A stretch of 64,000 nt of DNA from Roseibium aggregatum (GCF_017309185.1 NZ_JAEKJZ010000006.1:62001-126000); one strand, 5' to 3'. Shown: positions 52,321 to 62,747, counted from the stretch's first letter. Made by a program: numbers and translations. Notes: generated by a model from the letters alone, not told the origin.

Positions 52321-54021
52321 ATGTCCTTTACCCGCTGGCCACTCGCGTGGAAAGTCGGCGCGCCTGTCGTCGTGATCATGGTATTCACTCTGGCACTTGC
52401 GGCCATATCGTTGAGCGCGCTGAAAGATGCGATGCTGGACGAAAGGCTTGTGAAAATCGAAGACATCACCAATTCCGCCGTTAAAGTCGCCGCCCGTTAC
52501 CACGAACTGGAAACATCGGGTGTCCTCTCCCGGGCCGAAGCGCAAAAAAGCGCGGCCGAGGCCATTTCCGCCATGCGGTTCGAAAACGGTGAAAACTATG
52601 TTTTCGTGTTCGATTATGACTCCGTAACGATTGCCCATGCGAAGGCTTCCCTCATCGGCAAGGACCTTTCGGATCTCACGGACTCCAACGGCGTCCGTAT
52701 CATTGACGGTCTCGTCGATGTTGCCAAATCCGGCGGCGGCAGCTTCCGTTACCTCTGGCCGCGCGCAGGAAGCGATGTGCCGATCGATAAATGGAGTCAC
52801 GCGGAAGCTTTCCAGCCTTGGGAATGGATGATCGGCACCGGCGTTTATGTCGACGATCTCGAAACCGCATTCTGGCAGCACGCCCTGGTCATCATCGCGA
52901 TCACACTGGTCGGTGGTGTTATCGCCGGGGTCATCGCGTTCCTGGCGATCCGCAGTCTCGTCCGGCCCTTGCGCGCCCTGACAAACAGCATGAACACGCT
53001 TGCTGAAGGCAACACGGATGTCGTTGTTGACGGCGCGGACCGGGGCGATGAGATCGGCCAGATGGCGGCCGCGATGCAGGTCTTCGTCGCCAACGAAACC
53101 GCCCGCAAGTCGCTCGAGCACGAGCAGCTGGCCGCCCGCGAAGCCGCGGCCCGGGTGGGCGAGCAGATCCGCGACCGCAGCCAGGAGTTCGACACCCAGA
53201 TCACGGGCCTCATGCAGATCATCGAGAACTCCGTCGGCCGCCTGAAGGCGTCGTCCTCGGAAATGATGACCGGCGCGGAGCAGACCACCGAGAAATCCGG
53301 CATCGTCGCAAGCTCCTCGACCCGGGCCTCCGGCAATGTCGAGACCGTGGCCGCCGCCGCCGAGGAACTCTCCGCATCCGTCAACGAAATCCGCCGCCAG
53401 GTGCAGTCCTCCAGCGAAATCGCCGCCAAGGCGGCCGAGGAAGCCGGAGCCACCAACGAGCGCATGCACGGCCTGTCGGAGGCCGCCGGGCGCATCGGCG
53501 AGGTGGTCACGCTGATCCAGGCAATCGCCGAACAGACCAACCTGCTGGCGCTTAACGCCACCATCGAGGCGGCAAGGGCCGGAGAAGCCGGCAAGGGCTT
53601 CGCGGTCGTCGCGGCGGAAGTCAAGGAACTGGCCAACCAGACCTCCAAGGCGACGGAAGAGATTTCCAGCCAGATCTCCGCCATCCAGGGCGAGACCGAA
53701 CAGGCGGCCAGCGCCATCGGCTCCGTCACCACGATCATCAACAACATGAACGAGATCGCTTCCTCGATCGCGTCCGCCGTTGACGAGCAGGGAGCGGCGA
53801 CCCAGGAGATCGCCGTCAACGCCCAGCAGGCGTCGCAAAGCTCGGTGGAAGTCAGCAACACCATTCAGGGCGTGTCGAGTGCTGCGGAAAACACCAAGGA
53901 AGCCGCCCATACCGTGGACCTGGCAGCCGGTGAGCTCGAAGACAACGCCACCGACCTGCGCGGCAAGGTCACCGACTTCCTCAACACGGTGCGCGAACTC
54001 ACCTCCCAGCGCGCCGCCTAA
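52321..54021 (+). CDS. Methyl-accepting chemotaxis protein with single-Cache sensor (copy 2)
   Basis: 566 residues. The layout is the same as copy 1: helix at ~10-32, sCache_2 at ~35-185 ([36 protein letters not shown]), second helix, HAMP ([17 protein letters not shown]) and signalling hairpin. The N-terminal ~230 residues are clearly related to copy 1 but differ at many positions, while the remaining ~338 residues are identical. The pair thus probably responds to different but related ligands through the same output. It converges with coaA across a terminator. Confidence 0.93.
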   Translation: MSFTRWPLAWKVGAPVVVIMVFTLALAAISLSALKDAMLDERLVKIEDITNSAVKVAARYHELETSGVLSRAEAQKSAAEAISAMRFENGENYVFVFDYDSVTIAHAKASLIGKDLSDLTDSNGVRIIDGLVDVAKSGGGSFRYLWPRAGSDVPIDKWSHAEAFQPWEWMIGTGVYVDDLETAFWQHALVIIAITLVGGVIAGVIAFLAIRSLVRPLRALTNSMNTLAEGNTDVVVDGADRGDEIGQMAAAMQVFVANETARKSLEHEQLAAREAAARVGEQIRDRSQEFDTQITGLMQIIENSVGRLKASSSEMMTGAEQTTEKSGIVASSSTRASGNVETVAAAAEELSASVNEIRRQVQSSSEIAAKAAEEAGATNERMHGLSEAAGRIGEVVTLIQAIAEQTNLLALNATIEAARAGEAGKGFAVVAAEVKELANQTSKATEEISSQISAIQGETEQAASAIGSVTTIINNMNEIASSIASAVDEQGAATQEIAVNAQQASQSSVEVSNTIQGVSSAAENTKEAAHTVDLAAGELEDNATDLRGKVTDFLNTVRELTSQRAA

Positions 54022-54206
54022 GACCGGCAGACACCCTCAAAACCAGACGCCCGCGGAGAAATCCTCCGCGGGCGTTTTCGTTTCAGGACCTTCTTCAAGA
54101 GCCCAGGTCAGATCTTGCGCAGGGCGACCTTCGCGATGCGGTGGCTTTCGTTCTTCGTCAGGATCAGGTCCGCGCGCGGTCGCGTCGGGACGATGTTCTC
54201 GCGCAG
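53008..54206. repeat. 1.2-kb direct repeat, copy B
   Basis: Partner of 50833-52031. This copy runs into an intact coaA gene, so its right end is the ancestral arrangement and copy A is the derived one. Confidence 0.9.
54048..54078. terminator. Strong terminator between receptor copy 2 and coaA
   Basis: Same 11-pair stem and T-rich tail as at 51873-51903. It lies between convergent genes and the stem works on either strand. Confidence 0.85.
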
Positions 54207-55073
54207 GTTCACCAGGTTGATGTCCGCCCAGATCCGGTTGGCGGTTTCCACCGCTTCCAGGTCCGTAATGCGCGAGTATTTGTGGAAATAGGAAACCGGG
54301 TCGCGGAAGGCGGTTTCGCGCAGCCGCATGAACCGGTCGACATACCATTTGCGCAGGAGATCCTCGTCCGCGTCGATATAAACGGAGAAATCGAAGAAAT
54401 CCGAGACGAAGGGAACCGCCCGCCCGTCCTTGGGAAGCTCACGCGTCTGAAGGACGTTCAGGCCTTCCACGATCAGGATATCCGGCCTGTCGACGGTCAC
54501 GGTATGGCCGGGCATGACGTCATAATAGAAGTGCGAGTAGACCGGTGCCCGCACATGCCGCTTTCCGGCCTTTATGTCGGACAGGAACTTGAGCAACCGG
54601 GGCCGGTCGAAGCTTTCCGGGAACCCCTTCTTGGACATCAGCCCTTCGGCTTCCAGAACGGCATTCGGGTAGAGAAAACCGTCCGTGGTAATCAGATCCA
54701 CCTTCGGGCTTGCCGGCCAGCGGGTGAGCAATTCGCGCAGGACGCGCGACGTCGTCGATTTCCCGACCGACACCGATCCCGCGACGCCGATGATGAACGG
54801 GGTCTTTCCGTCAAGATGACCCAGGAAGTTTTGCGTCGCCTGGTGAATACCGACCATCGCTTCGGCGTAAAAGGCGAGAAGACGCGACAGCGGCAGATAG
54901 ATGGTTTCGACCTGCTCGATGGAAACCGGCGCATTCAGGCCCTGGAGCTGCGCAACCTCTTGCTCCGACAGGGTCATCGGCGTGTCGGCGCGCAAGCGCG
55001 ACCACTGGTTTTCCGTGAACACGCGATAGGGGGAAAGATCCATATCCGGATCCGTGGAGACTTTCTGATCCAT
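54108..55073 (-). CDS. coaA: Pantothenate kinase, type I
   Basis: 321 residues. P-loop [17 protein letters not shown], substrate segments [27 protein letters not shown] and EGLNVLQT, and the PanK-I ending with [20 protein letters not shown]. It catalyses the first step of coenzyme A synthesis. It is the last gene of the his operon, 44 bases after hisE, a common order in this group. Its last 33 codons are duplicated at 51933-52031. Confidence 0.96.
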   Translation of the reverse strand: MDQKVSTDPDMDLSPYRVFTENQWSRLRADTPMTLSEQEVAQLQGLNAPVSIEQVETIYLPLSRLLAFYAEAMVGIHQATQNFLGHLDGKTPFIIGVAGSVSVGKSTTSRVLRELLTRWPASPKVDLITTDGFLYPNAVLEAEGLMSKKGFPESFDRPRLLKFLSDIKAGKRHVRAPVYSHFYYDVMPGHTVTVDRPDILIVEGLNVLQTRELPKDGRAVPFVSDFFDFSVYIDADEDLLRKWYVDRFMRLRETAFRDPVSYFHKYSRITDLEAVETANRIWADINLVNLRENIVPTRPRADLILTKNESHRIAKVALRKI

Positions 55074-55117
55074 CTTCGTCGCAGATCCCGCGCTGATCCG
55101 GCTTACCGGCAGACCCT

Positions 55118-55441
55118 TTAGTCCTGCGGCCGGGAAGCCTTTTCTTCAAGTCCGGTTTGTCCCGTACGGCTGGCGAGTTCACTCATCACATCGGCGAGCC
55201 GGACATCCGATACATTCAGCACAACAAGTAAATGATACAGTAAATCGGCGGCTTCCGCCGTCAATTCCTTCCGGTCCTGCCTAACGGCCGCTATCGCCGC
55301 TTCGACCGCTTCTTCTCCCAGTTTCTGGGCGCATTTGGCAACCCCCTTGCCGACGAGCTTGCGCGTGTAGGATGCTTCGTCGCTGCTCTTCGCACGCGCA
55401 GCAATAATGGCGTCAAGATCGTCCAATGTGAACTTGGTCAT
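55118..55441 (-). CDS. hisE: Phosphoribosyl-ATP diphosphatase
   Basis: 107 residues, normal for stand-alone HisE. The MazG-like fold shows [31 protein letters not shown] and [13 protein letters not shown] with its metal-binding acidic residues. It performs the second step of histidine synthesis. HisI is not fused and is not seen in the window. Confidence 0.95.
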   Translation of the reverse strand: MTKFTLDDLDAIIAARAKSSDEASYTRKLVGKGVAKCAQKLGEEAVEAAIAAVRQDRKELTAEAADLLYHLLVVLNVSDVRLADVMSELASRTGQTGLEEKASRPQD

Positions 55442-55495
55442 TCGGCTATGTCCTTATACCAAGGGAAACAGATTATGACTCGTCTGACCGGAATT

Positions 55496-56275
55496 TCAGG
55501 CATCGAGGCGCATGGGCACGCCCGCGTCGCTCATGTACTGCTTCGCATCGTGGACGGTATGTTCCCCGAAATGGAAAATGGACGCCGCCAGAACCGCCGT
55601 CGCATGACCGTCTAGGATGCCTTCCACCAGATGATCCAGGGTGCCGACGCCGCCGGACGCGATCACCGGCACGGGCACCGCGTCGGCGATCGCCCGGGTC
55701 AGGGCGATATTGTAGCCGGCTTTCGTTCCGTCCCGGTCCATGGAGGTCACCAGAAGTTCGCCCGCGCCGAGGTCCACCACCTTCTTGGCAAAGGCGATGG
55801 CATCGATCCCGGTCGCGTTGCGGCCGCCATGGGTGAAGATCTCGAATTTTTCCGGATCCCCAGGCTCGTTGACCTGCTTGGCGTCGATGGAGACCACGAT
55901 GCATTGCGCGCCGAACTTTTCCGCCGCTTCGCGGACGAAATCCGGGTTGTTCACCGCCGCCGTGTTGATCGACACCTTGTCGGCCCCGGCGATCAAGAGC
56001 TTTCTGATATCCTCCACCGTGCGCACGCCACCGCCGACGGTCACCGGCATGAAACAGGCCTCCGCCGTGCGCCGGACGACGTCGTAGATCGTGTCCCGGC
56101 CTTCGTGGCTCGCGGTGATGTCCAGGAAACAGAGCTCGTCCGCGCCGGCCGCGTCATAGGCCTTGGCCGCTTCCACCGGATCGCCGGCATCGCGAAGATC
56201 GACGAAGTTGACGCCCTTGACGACACGGCCGTCCTTCACGTCGAGGCAGGGGATGACACGGGCTTTCAGGGTCAT
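55496..56275 (-). CDS. hisF: Imidazole glycerol phosphate synthase, cyclase subunit
   Basis: 259 residues, a TIM barrel. [18 protein letters not shown] carries the first catalytic Asp and [20 protein letters not shown] the central family segment. It works with HisH: ammonia from HisH passes through the barrel to make IGP and AICAR. The start overlaps the hisA stop by four bases. The usual second catalytic Asp occurs in [12 protein letters not shown]. Confidence 0.96.
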   Translation of the reverse strand: MTLKARVIPCLDVKDGRVVKGVNFVDLRDAGDPVEAAKAYDAAGADELCFLDITASHEGRDTIYDVVRRTAEACFMPVTVGGGVRTVEDIRKLLIAGADKVSINTAAVNNPDFVREAAEKFGAQCIVVSIDAKQVNEPGDPEKFEIFTHGGRNATGIDAIAFAKKVVDLGAGELLVTSMDRDGTKAGYNIALTRAIADAVPVPVIASGGVGTLDHLVEGILDGHATAVLAASIFHFGEHTVHDAKQYMSDAGVPMRLDA

Positions 56276-57015
56276 TGGGCTTTGCTCCGCGCTGAAAGGA
56301 TCAGCTCCATCGCTTCCTTCGGATCCAGCCGGCCGTCGTAGAGCGCCCGTCCGGAAATCGCGCCTTCCAGAATGGCACAGTCGGGTTCCAGCAGCCGGTG
56401 AATATCATCAATCGACGCAAGACCGCCGGAGGCGATCACGGGAATGGAGACGGAACGGGCCAGCTCCAGCGTCGAGGGGATGTTGAGGCCCTTCAGGACG
56501 CCGTCGCGGTCGATATCGGTAAAGACAATCGCCGCAACGCCGACATCCTCGAAGCGCCGGGCGAGGTCGACGGCGGTCAGTTCCGAGGTTTCCGCCCAGC
56601 CCTCGACCGCAACATAGCCGCCCTTGGCATCGATGCCGACGGCGATCTTGCCGGGGAATTTACCGCAGGCCTCCTTCACCAGTTCCGGATCGCGCACGGC
56701 GATCGTGCCGAGAATAACCCGCGCGATCCCCTTGTCCAGCCAGGCTTCGATGTGCTCCAGCGTCCGGATGCCGCCGCCAAGCTGGACCGGGTTTTTGGTT
56801 CCCGCCAGAATGGCATCGACCGCCGCCCCGTTGACGCTTTCACCGGCGAAGGCGCCGTTCAGATCGACCACATGCAGCCACTCGAAGCCCTGGTCCTCGA
56901 AGGACCTGGCCTGGGCACCCGGATCGTCGTTGAACACGGTCGCCTGGTTCATGTCGCCGAGTTTCAGGCGTACGCATTGGCCATCCTTCAGATCGATGGC
57001 GGGAAAGAGGATCAT
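56272..57015 (-). CDS. hisA: ProFAR isomerase
   Basis: 247 residues, TIM barrel. [20 protein letters not shown] holds the first catalytic Asp and [15 protein letters not shown] the second. [16 protein letters not shown] is the phosphate site. It isomerises ProFAR to PRFAR. It overlaps hisF by four bases and lies 6 bases after the DUF1330 gene, all in one operon. Confidence 0.96.
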   Translation of the reverse strand: MILFPAIDLKDGQCVRLKLGDMNQATVFNDDPGAQARSFEDQGFEWLHVVDLNGAFAGESVNGAAVDAILAGTKNPVQLGGGIRTLEHIEAWLDKGIARVILGTIAVRDPELVKEACGKFPGKIAVGIDAKGGYVAVEGWAETSELTAVDLARRFEDVGVAAIVFTDIDRDGVLKGLNIPSTLELARSVSIPVIASGGLASIDDIHRLLEPDCAILEGAISGRALYDGRLDPKEAMELILSARSKAQ

Positions 57016-57021
57016 GTCGTC

Positions 57022-57309
57022 TTAAATTCCTTCAACGATGACGATCTCGCCATCGGCAACCTTCTGGCGGACCTTCACCGCCGCCTGATATTCCGGCGAG
57101 TTATAGCAATCGACCGCGTGTTGAAAGCTCGGAAACTCGATAATCACGTTGCGGGCCCGGCCCGGACCTTCGATCGTGTTCGCCTTGCCGCCGCGTGCCA
57201 GAAAATTCGCGCCGAAGCGCTCAAAGGCCGGCTTCGCGGTCGCCACATATTCCGGATAGCCCTCCGGGTCGTTCACATCCACCCTGGCGATCCAGTAGCC
57301 CTTGCTCAT
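57022..57309 (-). CDS. DUF1330 family protein
   Basis: 95 residues: SKGYWIARVDVNDPEGYPEY, ARGGKANTIEGPGRARNVII, EFPSFQHAVDCYNSPEYQAA. This is the ferredoxin-like DUF1330 fold, with dimeric members of unknown function. It sits between hisH and hisA, with gaps of 23 and 6 bases, so it is cotranscribed with histidine genes. A role in histidine synthesis is not shown. Confidence 0.93.
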   Translation of the reverse strand: MSKGYWIARVDVNDPEGYPEYVATAKPAFERFGANFLARGGKANTIEGPGRARNVIIEFPSFQHAVDCYNSPEYQAAVKVRQKVADGEIVIVEGI

Positions 57310-57332
57310 TATTTTCTCCCGAAAGTCTTGTT

Positions 57333-57986
57333 TTAAGGTGTCCAGTCCAGAAAATTCGCGATCAGCTCCAGGCCGAGACGCTGGCTTTTTTCCGGGTGGA
57401 ATTGCGTGCCGATCATGTTGTCCTTCGCCACCATGGCGGTGAAGGTGCCCGCGTAATCGAATGTCGCCAGGCGGTCGGACCCGTTTGCGCAGGCGAAGTG
57501 GTAGGAATGGACGAAATAGGCATGCAGCCCGTCCGGACCCGTGTCGATGTCCTTGAGCACCGGATGACCTTCCGGACGGACATCGATCGTGTTCCAGCCC
57601 ATGTGCGGAATTTTCAGGTCAGGATCCGACGGTTTCATCTCCGTCACGTCGCCCGGAACCCAGCCGAGACCGTCGATCGTCTCGAATTCCAGGCCGCGCT
57701 GCGCCATCAGTTGCATGCCGACGCAGATGCCGAAAAACGGCTTGCCCTTGACGTGGACCGCTTCTTCCAGTGCTTCCGACATGCCCTCGACGGCCCAGAG
57801 GCCGCGCTTGCAGTCGGCAAAGGCACCGACACCCGGAAGGACGACACGGTCGGCTTTCAGGACCCGGTCCGGATCGGCCGTCACGATCACGTCCGGCACA
57901 TGGGCATGCGCCCGGGCGGCGTGCTCGAAAGCCTTTTCCGCGGACCGCAGGTTTCCAGAGCCATAGTCGATAATTGCAATGGTCAT
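57333..57986 (-). CDS. hisH: Imidazole glycerol phosphate synthase, glutaminase subunit
   Basis: 217 residues. Class I glutaminase triad: Cys in [14 protein letters not shown] and His/Glu in [34 protein letters not shown] is the family N-terminus. It supplies ammonia to HisF. Its ATG overlaps the stop of the DUF2628 gene. Confidence 0.96.
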   Translation of the reverse strand: MTIAIIDYGSGNLRSAEKAFEHAARAHAHVPDVIVTADPDRVLKADRVVLPGVGAFADCKRGLWAVEGMSEALEEAVHVKGKPFFGICVGMQLMAQRGLEFETIDGLGWVPGDVTEMKPSDPDLKIPHMGWNTIDVRPEGHPVLKDIDTGPDGLHAYFVHSYHFACANGSDRLATFDYAGTFTAMVAKDNMIGTQFHPEKSQRLGLELIANFLDWTP

Positions 57987-58501
57987 TGACGGGTCTCCGG
58001 CCCGAGTGTCAGCCCGACGACCTGTTCGTCGCCGATCCTGGGAATGATTGGCGTCGGCGCGAAGCGTGGTTTTTCCGCCGGCGCCGGCGGCGTTTCCCTG
58101 GCAACCGGACCCGACAAGGCGGCTGCCTCCTTATGCAGGAAACGCATCTCGGCCTCGGCGAGATCGGAACCGTTGGCGATGCCGATCACCCGCCAGCCTT
58201 TTTTCTCCAGCGACCAGCGGCGCAGCGCCTGGGCCTCGAAACCGAACAGCAGCGACACCAGAAAGGTCACGACACCTCCAACAGCGGAATTGGACGCAAG
58301 CGCCACCAATTCGAAAACCAGAGTGACGCCGAGATAGCCAAGCAGTACCAGCCACATGCGGTGAAACAGCAGCCAGACGATCGAAAACACGAAGGCCAGA
58401 AAGGAAAACCGGTCCGGAACGAACTGGAGCCGGTCGCTTTCTTGCGCATCGCCCGCCAGATCGCTGAATTCGGGCGGCGCCATCACTACGTAGCTGGTCA
58501 T
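57983..58501 (-). CDS. DUF2628 membrane protein
   Basis: 172 residues from ATG 58501. Three hydrophobic segments lie at about 35-110 ([52 protein letters not shown]), followed by [19 protein letters not shown] and a Pro-rich tail, the DUF2628 pattern. It lies between hisB and hisH and overlaps hisH by four bases. Function unknown; the position in the his operon is common in Hyphomicrobiales. Confidence 0.9.
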   Translation of the reverse strand: MTSYVVMAPPEFSDLAGDAQESDRLQFVPDRFSFLAFVFSIVWLLFHRMWLVLLGYLGVTLVFELVALASNSAVGGVVTFLVSLLFGFEAQALRRWSLEKKGWRVIGIANGSDLAEAEMRFLHKEAAALSGPVARETPPAPAEKPRFAPTPIIPRIGDEQVVGLTLGPETRQ

Positions 58502-58514
58502 CGCAAATGGTCCG

Positions 58515-59108
58515 TCAGCCGCCGAGCTGGCCCTTGGTGGTCGGAACGCGATCCGCCTGACGCGGATCGATTTCCATCGCCTTGCGCAGCGTCCGTGCCA
58601 CCGCCTTGAAGCAGGTTTCGGCGATGTGGTGGCAATTGGAACCGTAAAGATTGGCGACATGAAGGGTAATTCCGGCATTCATGGCGAAGGCGCGGAAGAA
58701 CTCCTCGAACAGCTCCGTGTCGAAGTCGCCGACCTTGTCCCGGTCGAAGGTCACGTCCCAGACCAGGAACGGGCGGCCGGACACGTCGAGCGCGCAGCGG
58801 GTGAGCGCCTCGTCCATGGCGAGATGCGTGTCTCCGTAGCGTGTAATCCCGGCCTTGTCGCCAAGCGCCTGCGCGATCGCCTGGCCCAGAGCGATCCCCG
58901 TGTCCTCGACCGTGTGGTGGAAATCGATATGAGTGTCGCCGTCCGCGCGGACCTTCATGTCGATCAGCGAGTGGCGCGACAGCTGTTCCAGCATGTGATC
59001 GAAAAAACCGACGCCGGTCCGGACGTCATAGGCGCCCGTTCCATCCAGGTTGATCTCGACTGAAATGCGGGTTTCCTTGGTATCGCGCGATACGCTCGCC
59101 GTGCGCAT
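58515..59108 (-). CDS. hisB: Imidazoleglycerol-phosphate dehydratase
   Basis: 197 residues, the single-function HisB. Metal motifs are [26 protein letters not shown] and [17 protein letters not shown]. It makes imidazole acetol phosphate. It is the first gene of the operon. The promoter should lie in the 169 bases between its start and the divergent SDR gene. Confidence 0.96.
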   Translation of the reverse strand: MRTASVSRDTKETRISVEINLDGTGAYDVRTGVGFFDHMLEQLSRHSLIDMKVRADGDTHIDFHHTVEDTGIALGQAIAQALGDKAGITRYGDTHLAMDEALTRCALDVSGRPFLVWDVTFDRDKVGDFDTELFEEFFRAFAMNAGITLHVANLYGSNCHHIAETCFKAVARTLRKAMEIDPRQADRVPTTKGQLGG

Positions 59109-59277
59109 GAGGCGGTCTCCTTTTAGAGCGGGCGGCGGTGTTGTAGCAGCCTGAACCGTCTAAGAAAATAGCGACTTCGTTGTGAAACGCCCGACAAAGA
59201 GCCTATTTTAGAAAGGTAACGATCGCGTTTGCCGATGGGCAGCCGGTCAAGGTCCGTGTCCTCTGGAGAAATGACCC

Positions 59278-60126
59278 ATGTACGACAGAGCAGTTTCTGA
59301 AGGCGGTCTTGCCGTCGTGACCGGAGCCGCCAGCGGCGTCGGGCTGGCGGCGGCAACCCGTTTCGCGCAGGCCGGACTGGGTGTTCTCCTGGCCGATCTG
59401 CCGGGGCCGCGGCTTGAGCAGGCAACGGAGACGATCCGCGCCGCCGCGAAAGCGGAGGCAACCGTTCTCGCCGTTCCGACCGACGTTTCCGACACGGCGC
59501 AGGTCGAGGCACTGGCGGCCACAGCCTTCGAGACGGGACCTGTCGCGGTCCTGATGAACAATGCCGGGATCGATCTGCCGACCACCTCCTGGACGCGGAT
59601 GGACAACTGGATGGCGCTGATGGAGGTCAATTTCTTCGGCGTCCTGCGCGGCGTTCAGGCCTTCACGCAGAAGATGATCGATGCCGGCCGGCCGTCGGTC
59701 ATCATCAACACGGGCTCCAAGCAGGGCATCACCACGCCTCCTGGAAATCCGGGCTACAACGCCACCAAGGCGGCGGTGAAGGTTCTCAGCGAACAGCTTG
59801 CCCATGAATTGCGGCAGGCCGGGGCGCCGATTTCGGTGCATCTTTTCGTGCCCGGCTTCACGTATACCGGCATCACCGCGCAACATTTCAGCGAAAAACC
59901 CGCCTCCGCCTGGACCAGCGAACAAACTGTCGACCATTTCCTTGAGCGCATGTCGGCGGGCGATTTCTACATCCTTTGCCCCGATAACGACGTGGACAGC
60001 GCGCGCGACCGGCTGCGGGCGGAATGGGCCATGGGCGACATCATCGAAAACCGTCCGCCGCTCTCCCGCTGGCACCCGGACTACCGAGAAGCCTTCGCGG
60101 AGTTTGAAAAATCGGGTGGCCGATAG
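59278..60126 (+). CDS. Short-chain dehydrogenase/reductase
   Basis: 282 residues. Nucleotide loop VVTGAASGVGLAAATRFAQA (TGxxxGxG), NNAGIDLPT and active site YNATK preceded by INTGSKQG with a catalytic Ser. LLADLPGPR after the second strand suggests NAD(H) preference because an acidic residue follows. Substrate unknown. It is divergent from hisB and shortly precedes pyrF on the same strand. Confidence 0.9.
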   Translation: MYDRAVSEGGLAVVTGAASGVGLAAATRFAQAGLGVLLADLPGPRLEQATETIRAAAKAEATVLAVPTDVSDTAQVEALAATAFETGPVAVLMNNAGIDLPTTSWTRMDNWMALMEVNFFGVLRGVQAFTQKMIDAGRPSVIINTGSKQGITTPPGNPGYNATKAAVKVLSEQLAHELRQAGAPISVHLFVPGFTYTGITAQHFSEKPASAWTSEQTVDHFLERMSAGDFYILCPDNDVDSARDRLRAEWAMGDIIENRPPLSRWHPDYREAFAEFEKSGGR

Positions 60127-60208
60127 GTTGACCGCACAATTCAACCTAAACAAGAGGCGCGACAGGTGGTAAGCACGCCGCACCAGTCCAACGCCCCGAG
60201 GTAACCCC

Positions 60209-60937
60209 ATGCCGACAAGTCCGTTCGCTCCGAAATCCGCCCGCGACCGCCTGATGCTGCCTCTCGATGTTCCCACGGTCGGAGAAGCTGAAAAGCTGGT
60301 CCGGCAGACCGAAGGCAAGGTCGGTGTCTACAAGATCGGCATGGAGCTGCAATTCGCCGGCGGGCTGGAATTCGCGCGCGAACTTGCGGCGGCCGGTCAC
60401 AAGATCTTCCTGGACGTCAAGCTTCACGACATCGACAACACCATTGAAAAAGCGGTGCGCAACGTCGCCAAGATGGGCATGACCTTCATGACCCTGCACG
60501 CCTATCCGAAAACCATGCGGGCGGCGGTGAAGGGTCTGGCGGCGGAAGGCAATCCCAATCTCTGTCTTCTCGGCGTGACTGTGCTGACCTCCATGGATGA
60601 GGACGACCTCACGGCGGCCGGGTACCGGGGCCCGATCGCCGATCTGGTGGAAGCACGGGCGAGGGACGCCCGGGAAGCCGGCATGGGCGGTATCGTCTGC
60701 GCGGCAACGGAAGCGGAAAAAATGCACGCCATCCTCGGCGGCGATCTGGTGATCGTCACGCCCGGCATCCGCCCGGCAGGCAGCGCGGTCGGCGACCAGC
60801 GCCGTGTGATGACCCCGGCCGACGCCATAAAGGCGGGCAGCGACTATCTCGTGGTCGGCCGCCCGATCAGCCAGGCGGACGACCCCGGAGCGGCGGCCGA
60901 GGCGGTTGTTGCAGAGATTGAGGCGATATCTAACTAA
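60209..60937 (+). CDS. pyrF: Orotidine 5'-phosphate decarboxylase
   Basis: 242 residues. Active-site segment FLDVKLHDIDNTIEKAV with the Asp-Lys-Asp pattern, GVTVLTSMDEDDL and VTPGIRPAGSAVGDQRRV. It makes UMP. The gene ends at the left edge of an AT-rich islet. Confidence 0.96.
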   Translation: MPTSPFAPKSARDRLMLPLDVPTVGEAEKLVRQTEGKVGVYKIGMELQFAGGLEFARELAAAGHKIFLDVKLHDIDNTIEKAVRNVAKMGMTFMTLHAYPKTMRAAVKGLAAEGNPNLCLLGVTVLTSMDEDDLTAAGYRGPIADLVEARARDAREAGMGGIVCAATEAEKMHAILGGDLVIVTPGIRPAGSAVGDQRRVMTPADAIKAGSDYLVVGRPISQADDPGAAAEAVVAEIEAISN

Positions 60938-61022
60938 TGAATATTCTTTAGGTTGTAATTTTCCCCTTGACTGCATTTCAAGCGCGGTAAAGTATGTATT
61001 CTTGGTTGCAAGGGGGCTAAAT

Positions 61023-62255
61023 ATGGAAGATTTTGATTTTAGATACCTAGTTTTTTTTGATTCTACGTCATCAGAAAAGTTTAACACTTTTAAAAATGAA
61101 GAAAACATAAAAGGTCGTATGGCTGTAGAACAAGCCTTACAAAAAAAGAAAAGTATAAAATCTCTTTTTAAAGAACTTCCTGGGCGTCAGGGTATATCTA
61201 TAGCTAAATCTGGAAAGAGTTTTTGGTCAAAAAAAGCAGATAATTTAGTCCTACCTTTTCCCAAGGTAGAGGCAATGGCTGTTAGGAATCTAGACGATGA
61301 GCAAATCAGCTTTTTAAGTGATCGTGATGTTTTAGTCATCCCAAACACGAGAATTAAACGTTTAACTCATGTTAGACGGCAAGACCTTAAGCACCAAAAA
61401 CCTCTCGCTGGTGCTGCCTGGCATATCCCGGCTGTGTTAGGAAACACGAAAAGAGAGAATGTTGGGAAAGGTATAAGGTTTGGGGTTATCGACACTGGCG
61501 CTAACATAGAGCATCCAGAGTTTTTTGGTCGCAAAATAATCAACGTTAGGGTGCGTGGTCACCGGATTGACAGAAATGAAGGGCCGCACGCTGATCCACT
61601 GAACCATGGAACATTGGTTGCTTCACTAATCGCAGGTAGAAATGTGGGCCTTTGCCCTGAAGCAGATGTTGCGGTTTGTGACGTATTTGAAGACGAATAT
61701 GCTACTGCCCTTGATATTCTACAAGCAATTTCTTGGCTTGCTGACAACCCATTTGGCGACGGAAAAGGTATTGACATAATAAATCTATCTCTTGGAATCC
61801 AAGGATATGATGAAGTTTTTAGATCTGCGATTAAAAAAGCGCTAAAATTTGAAGGTATACTATTTGTTTCTGCTATAGGCAATGACCATCATAAAAATGG
61901 GCCTTGCTGTTCTCCTGCTTGTTACAGTGAAGTTCTAAGCGTTGGAGCATATGGCAAAGGCAATGTTGCCGCAGACTTTAGTAATTGTGGCCTGTCTAAA
62001 ATGGGGCACCCCGAACAACCAGACTTGTGGGCACCTGGTGTCGATGTCTATGCCGCTTCAAGTGACGGTTTTTACGATTTTGTAGATGGTACTTCTTTCT
62101 CGTCGCCGCTAGCTGCCGCAGCTGCTGGGCGTATTATTTTTAATAATCCGAAATGCAGACGGAACCCGATGAGTGTCTCCGCGTTCATAATGGATAATGC
62201 TGAGGTTTGTGCAAATTTCGCTGGGAGCAAAAAAATGCTCAAATGTCCTGTTTAA
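61023..62255 (+). CDS. S8 (subtilisin-like) peptidase, AT-rich gene
   Basis: 410 residues from ATG 61023 with AAGGGGG upstream. The triad is intact: Asp157 in GVIDTGANIEHPEF, His195 in LNHGTLVASLIAG and Ser358 in GTSFSSPLAAAA. Residues ~75-115 (PKVEAMAVRNLDDEQISFL, then VLVIPNTRIKRL) resemble the end of an I9 inhibitor prodomain, so the enzyme may be made as a self-inhibited precursor. No signal peptide is seen, which suggests a cytosolic protease. Codon use is strikingly AT-rich (Lys AAA, Leu TTA, Ile ATA) beside the GC-rich pyrF and ocd genes, a sign of transfer. A 114-codon gene follows. Confidence 0.88.
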   Translation: MEDFDFRYLVFFDSTSSEKFNTFKNEENIKGRMAVEQALQKKKSIKSLFKELPGRQGISIAKSGKSFWSKKADNLVLPFPKVEAMAVRNLDDEQISFLSDRDVLVIPNTRIKRLTHVRRQDLKHQKPLAGAAWHIPAVLGNTKRENVGKGIRFGVIDTGANIEHPEFFGRKIINVRVRGHRIDRNEGPHADPLNHGTLVASLIAGRNVGLCPEADVAVCDVFEDEYATALDILQAISWLADNPFGDGKGIDIINLSLGIQGYDEVFRSAIKKALKFEGILFVSAIGNDHHKNGPCCSPACYSEVLSVGAYGKGNVAADFSNCGLSKMGHPEQPDLWAPGVDVYAASSDGFYDFVDGTSFSSPLAAAAAGRIIFNNPKCRRNPMSVSAFIMDNAEVCANFAGSKKMLKCPV

Positions 62256-62337
62256 AAATCGTTAGCAATTATTGATTAATCTCTACATCAATGCGATATT
62301 AGAGATTCAGGTAAGATTCTAAGTCTGGAAAAGAACG

Positions 62338-62682
62338 ATGAAACGATCTGAATTCCGTGGGCATCTTATCGATGAACAGCCAGATGGAAACTTCGAGGCT
62401 TTAGTTTCAATTGACACAAGTCAATTGCTAGAAAGTTTTACTGGCGACAAAGTCGCATTCACGAAAAACTGTGAACACCAGCTCGAAACTGTCGCAAACA
62501 AAATCCGCGCAGCCTTCATCGACGGACCCGAGATGGATGTTTTTCCGTCCTCGGGCCAAATTATGGTGAAAGCCGATCTTAACCAATGGATGCAGGTTCT
62601 GGAGGCTATTGCTTCTGCCGAATACAAAAACGGAATCGATACCAATATCTTTCCTAATCATAGGGTTACGATTTCTCGATAG
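62338..62682 (+). CDS. Hypothetical protein, possible partner of the AT-rich subtilase
   Basis: 114 residues, with GGAAAAG before the ATG. Soluble, without signal peptide or membrane helix. Segments include FEALVSIDTSQLLESFTGDK and MDVFPSSGQIMVKADLNQWM. No family is recognised. It follows the subtilase by 82 bases on the same strand and is less GC-rich than ocd. It could be an inhibitor, substrate or unrelated cargo; nothing in the sequence decides this. Confidence 0.7.
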   Translation: MKRSEFRGHLIDEQPDGNFEALVSIDTSQLLESFTGDKVAFTKNCEHQLETVANKIRAAFIDGPEMDVFPSSGQIMVKADLNQWMQVLEAIASAEYKNGIDTNIFPNHRVTISR

Positions 62683-62747
62683 TTTTTCGACACGTTAACA
62701 CAAATACGGCGCTTCCACACGCAACAATCGCTTGAATATCTTAAAGC

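Noticed and set aside
60938..62747. Insertion sequence or prophage remnant at the AT-rich islet
   Set aside because: No transposase, integrase, terminal inverted repeat, target duplication or tRNA att site is visible.
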